DNA of 64,000 nucleotides from Fretibacter sp964424575. GTDB taxonomy: Bacteria; Pseudomonadota; Alphaproteobacteria; Caulobacterales; Maricaulaceae. A model generated the notes under the pieces. It saw only the letters and a program-made list of their open reading frames with translations, searched no databases and was not told where the DNA came from. The stretch is taken from assembly GCA_964424575.1 (NCBI GenBank), contig CAYRIV010000009.1:1-64000 (forward strand). The letters run 5' to 3'. Both the position numbers and the translations under genes were made by a program. Within the stretch, counting starts at the first letter, position 1; each line of letters starts with the position of its first letter. Of the stretch, positions 60,247 to 64,000 are shown piece by piece.

Positions 60247-63200
60247 TTATCCAGCGAGCGCTTTCATCAAGGCTGCGTCTTGCCCGTCAATATCAGACGC
60301 GGCGAGTTGTAGCTGCTGGTCGAGTGTTTGCGCAGAGCTCTGGGCAATCGCCGCATTATCTGCGCTGTGCTCTACAACACCGTGATGCAGGTCAACATCC
60401 ACAAGCAAGCTTATAGTGCGGCCATTATCGAGCAGAGCTCTAACACGTAGCTCCATATCAGATTGCACAGCCGAGCGGTTGAGCGTCAGGAGGTCGAGCC
60501 CTCTCGCATAGTCAACACCCGCAGGAAGTGGCATGCCATTGGCAAGTGTCACGTCCCAAGACTTGACCGACACATCGCTGACTTGGCTGATAGATTCCAT
60601 CAGTTGCAGGGTCAGCGCGTGACGCGTCGCCACCGCTTCAACCCAAAGCTCTGCACCTGCGCCGTACTCACTCGCGGTTACTTTAGCGACACCGCCGAGG
60701 AAGCTTGCTTCGCCGTTGTGGTGGCCGCTGAGAGTTTGATCAGTCGTTCGCAACTTATCAAACCAGTCAGTCAAATCTATATCACCGTGACTCGCCGATA
60801 GAGCGTTGAGACTTTCACCACTGTCGCGCCGCCCGTCCAATTGATCGTCTATTCCCGTGTCAAAAGTTTCATCTTTATCTTGATGATCAAAAGGATCGCC
60901 GTCATCTCCATTATAGTCATCCTCACTTACATCAAGAGTAACTACGACCTCGGATACGCCGCCCTCATTGTCATCCACGAGGACCGTAAAGATGACTTGC
61001 TCACCCGCAACATTTGGGGTGCCTGTAATCTGCCCCGTCTGCGGATCAAGCGTGAGACCCGGCGGTAAATCAGGCGCGCTGTAAGTCACATTTTGATCGC
61101 CATCTGGGTCATTTGAAACATCAGCAATATTAATCAAAATATCTTGCCCTGGTACAACATTGAGCAGCCGGACATCTTCCACAAGAGGCGGAGGATTAGT
61201 CACGATAATTTCAACTGTCGTTTCAGCCGAGCTACCATCTGCGTCCGTTGTCGTGACTGTCACGACATAAGGTCCTGATTGGCTGGCAGAGTTGCCAAGT
61301 GTACCTGTAATCTCACCTGTGCTTGGGTTAATCGACAATCCTGACGGTAACCCCTCAGCCGTATAGCTCAACTCATCACCATCAGGGTCGTTAAAGCTCG
61401 TTGAGGTTTGCACGCTCAGGCTCTCACCGTCTTGGACGTTCACTTCAGTCATAGGCTGAGCTAATGGCGGCAGGTTTTCTACCTCCCAAACAAAATCAGT
61501 CGCGACGGATAACCCACCAGGGTCAGCGGCTGTAATCGTGACCGTATAAGGGCCGTCTTTACTCGCACCTGAGGGAAGTGTGCCCGAAATAATGCCTGTG
61601 GTCGGATCAATCGACAATCCAGGCGGTAAGCCTTCACCTGAATAAGTGAGGACGTCACCTTCTGGGTCATCAAAGCCTGTGCTCACGTCAATGGGCGTGA
61701 TACTCTCGCCGTCAACATTTGACTGATCTTCCAAGACACCTATCGGGTTGAGCGGTCCGTCTGGACCATCAGGGTCTAGCGGTTCGCCAGTTAAGCCCGG
61801 AGGGTCATTCACTGGGGCCGTGTTAATCGACACCATACCTTCATCAGACGCACCGTCTGCATCCGTTAGAGTGTAACTAAAGACTTCGTCTCCTGACTCG
61901 CCTGGCGGCGGTGTGTAGATCAGCTTACCGTCATCTCCGAGAGACACAATACCGCCACTTGGCAGCGTCACAGGATTGCCAACGCTAATCGGCTGACCCG
62001 CGACCTCTGTGACAGTCAAATCGTCCCCGTCAGGATCAGTATCGTTGCTCAGAACGTCAATCACTGTGGGCGTATCTTCGAGCACAGTGATTGTACCGTC
62101 ATTGACAGCTATTGGGCCTGGGTTGCTGATTGTAATTGTCAGCGTTGTCGAAACAGTTTCCCCATCAGGGTCTGTGGCCGTCACGACGATGGAATAAATG
62201 CCGTCCCCATTTGGTCCCCCTTGGCTGGCTGAACTATCAGCGGTGCCAACGATATTTGTACCATCAAAGCTAAGGCCTGGCGGTAAATCGTTCTCGTTTA
62301 GGGTCAGCACCAAATCATCCCCGTCTACGTCAGAGAAATACTCTGGCAAATTCAGCGGAGGCAGGGGTTGCCCGTCCACGCCATTTGTCGGCGGGATGAA
62401 AGCATTCGGGTCCGCAGGTGGGTTTAGCGGGTTGCCGATCACTGGCGCGTCATTGACTGGCGTGACGGTAATCGTCACTGCGCCAATATCTGTCCCGCCT
62501 TCGCCGTCACTGAGGACATAGCCCAAGACAAGGTCGCCGTTAAAATCAAGCGCAGGGGTGAAATCAAATGTCCCGTCTGAATTTACGGTCAACTCACCTT
62601 CTGGCAATGTCACGGTCGTGCCTAGCGCAATGGCTGTGCCATCCGCAAGGCTGACCGCGTCAACGCTGAGCGTGTCACCATCAGGGTCGCTATCATCTGC
62701 GATGATATTGCCTGAAATCGGTGTTTCCTCTGGCGTTAAATAGTCATTATCCTCAGCGATTGGAGCTGGGTTTTCAAAGCTATACTCAACAACCGTGCTG
62801 AAGTTCTCCCCGTCAGGGTCGGTGACCGTAACGGTGATAGGATAGACCCCATCACCGTTAGGCCCACCTTGTGAAGCATCGGCAGGCGGAGTTCCTGTGA
62901 TGATGCCTGTGCTCGCGTCTATTGACATCCAACTCGGTAAATCAGGACTGCTAAAGGTCAACGGTTCGCCGTCCACATCGTCAAAGAATGGTGATGTATC
63001 AAAATCAACGAGACCGACATTATCTGTGCCTGATTGCGCAGGAATATAAGCGTTCGGATCTGCTGGCCCGTTCGAGTCAGTCGGGTCTAAAGGAATTGGC
63101 GCGTCATTCTCACCTGTCACTGTCACTTCGAGTGTCGCGACATCAAAGCCGCCCTCGCCGTCACTGATTTGATAAGTGATGGACGTCAGCGCTGTTTCGC

Positions 63201-64000
63201 TCACATCTAACCCTTCGAAATCACCATTCGGGTCAAAGGTATAGCTGCCGTCTGGGTTAATTGTGAACAGACCGCCATTTGTGCCCGCGATAGGCGTGCC
63301 GACATTGGCCGCATCGCCGCCGACCATAGAAACAACAAGGTCGTCGCCATCAAGGTCAGTGTCCGTGCCCGCATCCGTCATGACATTACCCGTAACTGGC
63401 GCGTCCTCTGTGACTGTGGCGACATCATCAACCGCATCAGGGATAGGGTTAGTGACGGTTAGCTCGAATGTATCCGTCACCGTGCCGCCCTCGCCGTCAT
63501 CTGCTGTCACGACGACAGTATAAATACCGTCACCGTTCGGTCCTGCTTGGCTCGCGGAATTATCGATTACGCCCGTGATTTCACCTGTGGCTGTATCAAT
63601 CGACAGACCTGTGGGTAGACCTGTGACGCTATATGTCAGCGTGTCACCATCGGGGTCAGAGATATTTGCCTGAATAGACATGCCCTCTGCATCCTCAGCC
63701 GCAATCGGGCCGACGGGTGTGTCAACAACAGGCGCAGGGTTGGTCACTGTAAAGACCACTTCCGTGCTAAATGTGCCGCCATTGCCGTCATCGGCTGTGA
63801 CCGTGACAGAGTAAATGCCGTCACCATTCGGGCCACCTTGTGAGGCGCTTGGGTCAAGCGTACCCGTAATAGACGTACCGTCAAAGCTAAGGCCGGGTGG
63901 AAGTTCTGCAACGTCAACTGTGAGTGTCAATACATCAGAGACATCTGGGTCGCCGAAGTAAGGCGTCAGATCAAGCGCGGTCACTGGGCCATTGTCAACG
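60247..64000 (-). CDS. Giant Ig/cadherin-repeat surface protein, 3' part
   Basis: At least 1250 residues; the 5' end lies beyond the right edge of the window. It consists of alternating He_PIG-like Ig repeats (six units with ASQGGPNGDGIY or a shorter form, e.g. ASQSGPY) and VCBS/cadherin-like repeats (three units with NDGTITVLEDTPTVIDVLSN-type starts and DPDGD calcium-binding clusters). The last ~270 residues are different: an Asp-rich linker (DYNGDDGDPFDHQDKDE) and a domain with no recognised family. Likely a secreted or surface adhesin; no sorting signal was recognised at the C-terminus. Confidence 0.87.
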   Translation of the reverse strand, partial: VDNGPVTALDLTPYFGDPDVSDVLTLTVDVAELPPGLSFDGTSITGTLDPSASQGGPNGDGIYSVTVTADDGNGGTFSTEVVFTVTNPAPVVDTPVGPIAAEDAEGMSIQANISDPDGDTLTYSVTGLPTGLSIDTATGEITGVIDNSASQAGPNGDGIYTVVVTADDGEGGTVTDTFELTVTNPIPDAVDDVATVTEDAPVTGNVMTDAGTDTDLDGDDLVVSMVGGDAANVGTPIAGTNGGLFTINPDGSYTFDPNGDFEGLDVSETALTSITYQISDGEGGFDVATLEVTVTGENDAPIPLDPTDSNGPADPNAYIPAQSGTDNVGLVDFDTSPFFDDVDGEPLTFSSPDLPSWMSIDASTGIITGTPPADASQGGPNGDGVYPITVTVTDPDGENFSTVVEYSFENPAPIAEDNDYLTPEETPISGNIIADDSDPDGDTLSVDAVSLADGTAIALGTTVTLPEGELTVNSDGTFDFTPALDFNGDLVLGYVLSDGEGGTDIGAVTITVTPVNDAPVIGNPLNPPADPNAFIPPTNGVDGQPLPPLNLPEYFSDVDGDDLVLTLNENDLPPGLSFDGTNIVGTADSSASQGGPNGDGIYSIVVTATDPDGETVSTTLTITISNPGPIAVNDGTITVLEDTPTVIDVLSNDTDPDGDDLTVTEVAGQPISVGNPVTLPSGGIVSLGDDGKLIYTPPPGESGDEVFSYTLTDADGASDEGMVSINTAPVNDPPGLTGEPLDPDGPDGPLNPIGVLEDQSNVDGESITPIDVSTGFDDPEGDVLTYSGEGLPPGLSIDPTTGIISGTLPSGASKDGPYTVTITAADPGGLSVATDFVWEVENLPPLAQPMTEVNVQDGESLSVQTSTSFNDPDGDELSYTAEGLPSGLSINPSTGEITGTLGNSASQSGPYVVTVTTTDADGSSAETTVEIIVTNPPPLVEDVRLLNVVPGQDILINIADVSNDPDGDQNVTYSAPDLPPGLTLDPQTGQITGTPNVAGEQVIFTVLVDDNEGGVSEVVVTLDVSEDDYNGDDGDPFDHQDKDETFDTGIDDQLDGRRDSGESLNALSASHGDIDLTDWFDKLRTTDQTLSGHHNGEASFLGGVAKVTASEYGAGAELWVEAVATRHALTLQLMESISQVSDVSVKSWDVTLANGMPLPAGVDYARGLDLLTLNRSAVQSDMELRVRALLDNGRTISLLVDVDLHHGVVEHSADNAAIAQSSAQTLDQQLQLAASDIDGQDAALMKALAG

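Noticed and set aside
60247..64000. Repeat array suspected as CRISPR or tandem DNA repeat
   Set aside because: The repeats are protein-level Ig/VCBS domains with diverged DNA and no constant spacer pattern.

Overview
This 64 kb window comes from the chromosome of an alphaproteobacterium, most likely a marine member of the Maricaulales/Hyphomonadaceae/Robiginitomaculaceae group. That is an inference from several signs. The 16S 5' end has an alphaproteobacterial start and leader. A Caulobacter-type cpa/tad pilus locus is present. TTAA-N7-TTAA CtrA-type boxes occur at two promoters. There is also a COQ9 homologue, a large TonB receptor and many conserved alphaproteobacterial gene neighbourhoods. 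I see no insertion sequence, phage, CRISPR array or tRNA gene, so most of the window looks like ordinary vertically inherited chromosome.

Layout. 1-711: 5' end of a 16S rRNA gene (minus strand) with its promoter and leader. 712-14.8 kb: periplasmic alkaline phosphatase, an EipA-like envelope protein, rmuC, then dnaX-ybaB/ebfC-[sugar-isomerase-like lipoprotein-ggt]-recR-membrane protein, the SRP RNA, a YHS protein, the nudC-pheA-kdsB operon and a membrane-anchored cytochrome c. 14.8-18.7 kb: NlpC/P60 hydrolase with a MarR regulator, an acyltransferase-3-like membrane protein and an M17 aminopeptidase. 18.8-31.9 kb: a complete tad/cpa type IVc pilus locus. It has a TPR lipoprotein on the plus strand, tadC-tadB-cpaF-cpaE-cpaD-cpaC-cpaB on the minus strand, the prepilin peptidase cpaA, two tandem almost identical flp pilin genes (57 codons each), a stand-alone secretin N-terminal-domain protein and two TadE/G pseudopilins.

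31.9-40 kb: a tyrosine phosphatase, class Ia ribonucleotide reductase nrdB and nrdA (each with a NrdR-type palindrome upstream), an Asp/Asn-beta-hydroxylase-like protein, a beta-barrel-like envelope protein behind a perfect Crp/Fnr-type palindrome, and a GT4 glycosyltransferase. 39.8-52.3 kb: SPFH protein plus ribbon-helix-helix regulator behind tandem TGATATCA palindromes, MarC, a phasin-like/DUF2853 fusion, an SDR, two DUF465 proteins, a diguanylate cyclase, purEK, COQ9, an ABC-2 exporter, a TPR protein, queG and a HIT protein. 52.4-64 kb: S9 peptidase and TonB receptor (probable peptide uptake), a CESA-like GT2, a small membrane protein and the 3' part of a giant Ig/cadherin-repeat surface protein that runs off the window.

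Working together: the pilus locus, surface repeat protein, glycosyltransferases and diguanylate cyclase suggest surface attachment controlled by the cell cycle (CtrA boxes at tadE and nrdA). No gene cluster looks like a wholly unknown system. The most interesting signals are small: duplicated pilins whose 5' leaders keep the same two hairpins, a 12-bp leader motif shared by three separate genes, a terminator-like hairpin in the rRNA leader, an orphan terminator before the GT2 gene, a tandem-palindrome operator beside the RHH/SPFH pair, and the phasin-DUF2853 fusion.
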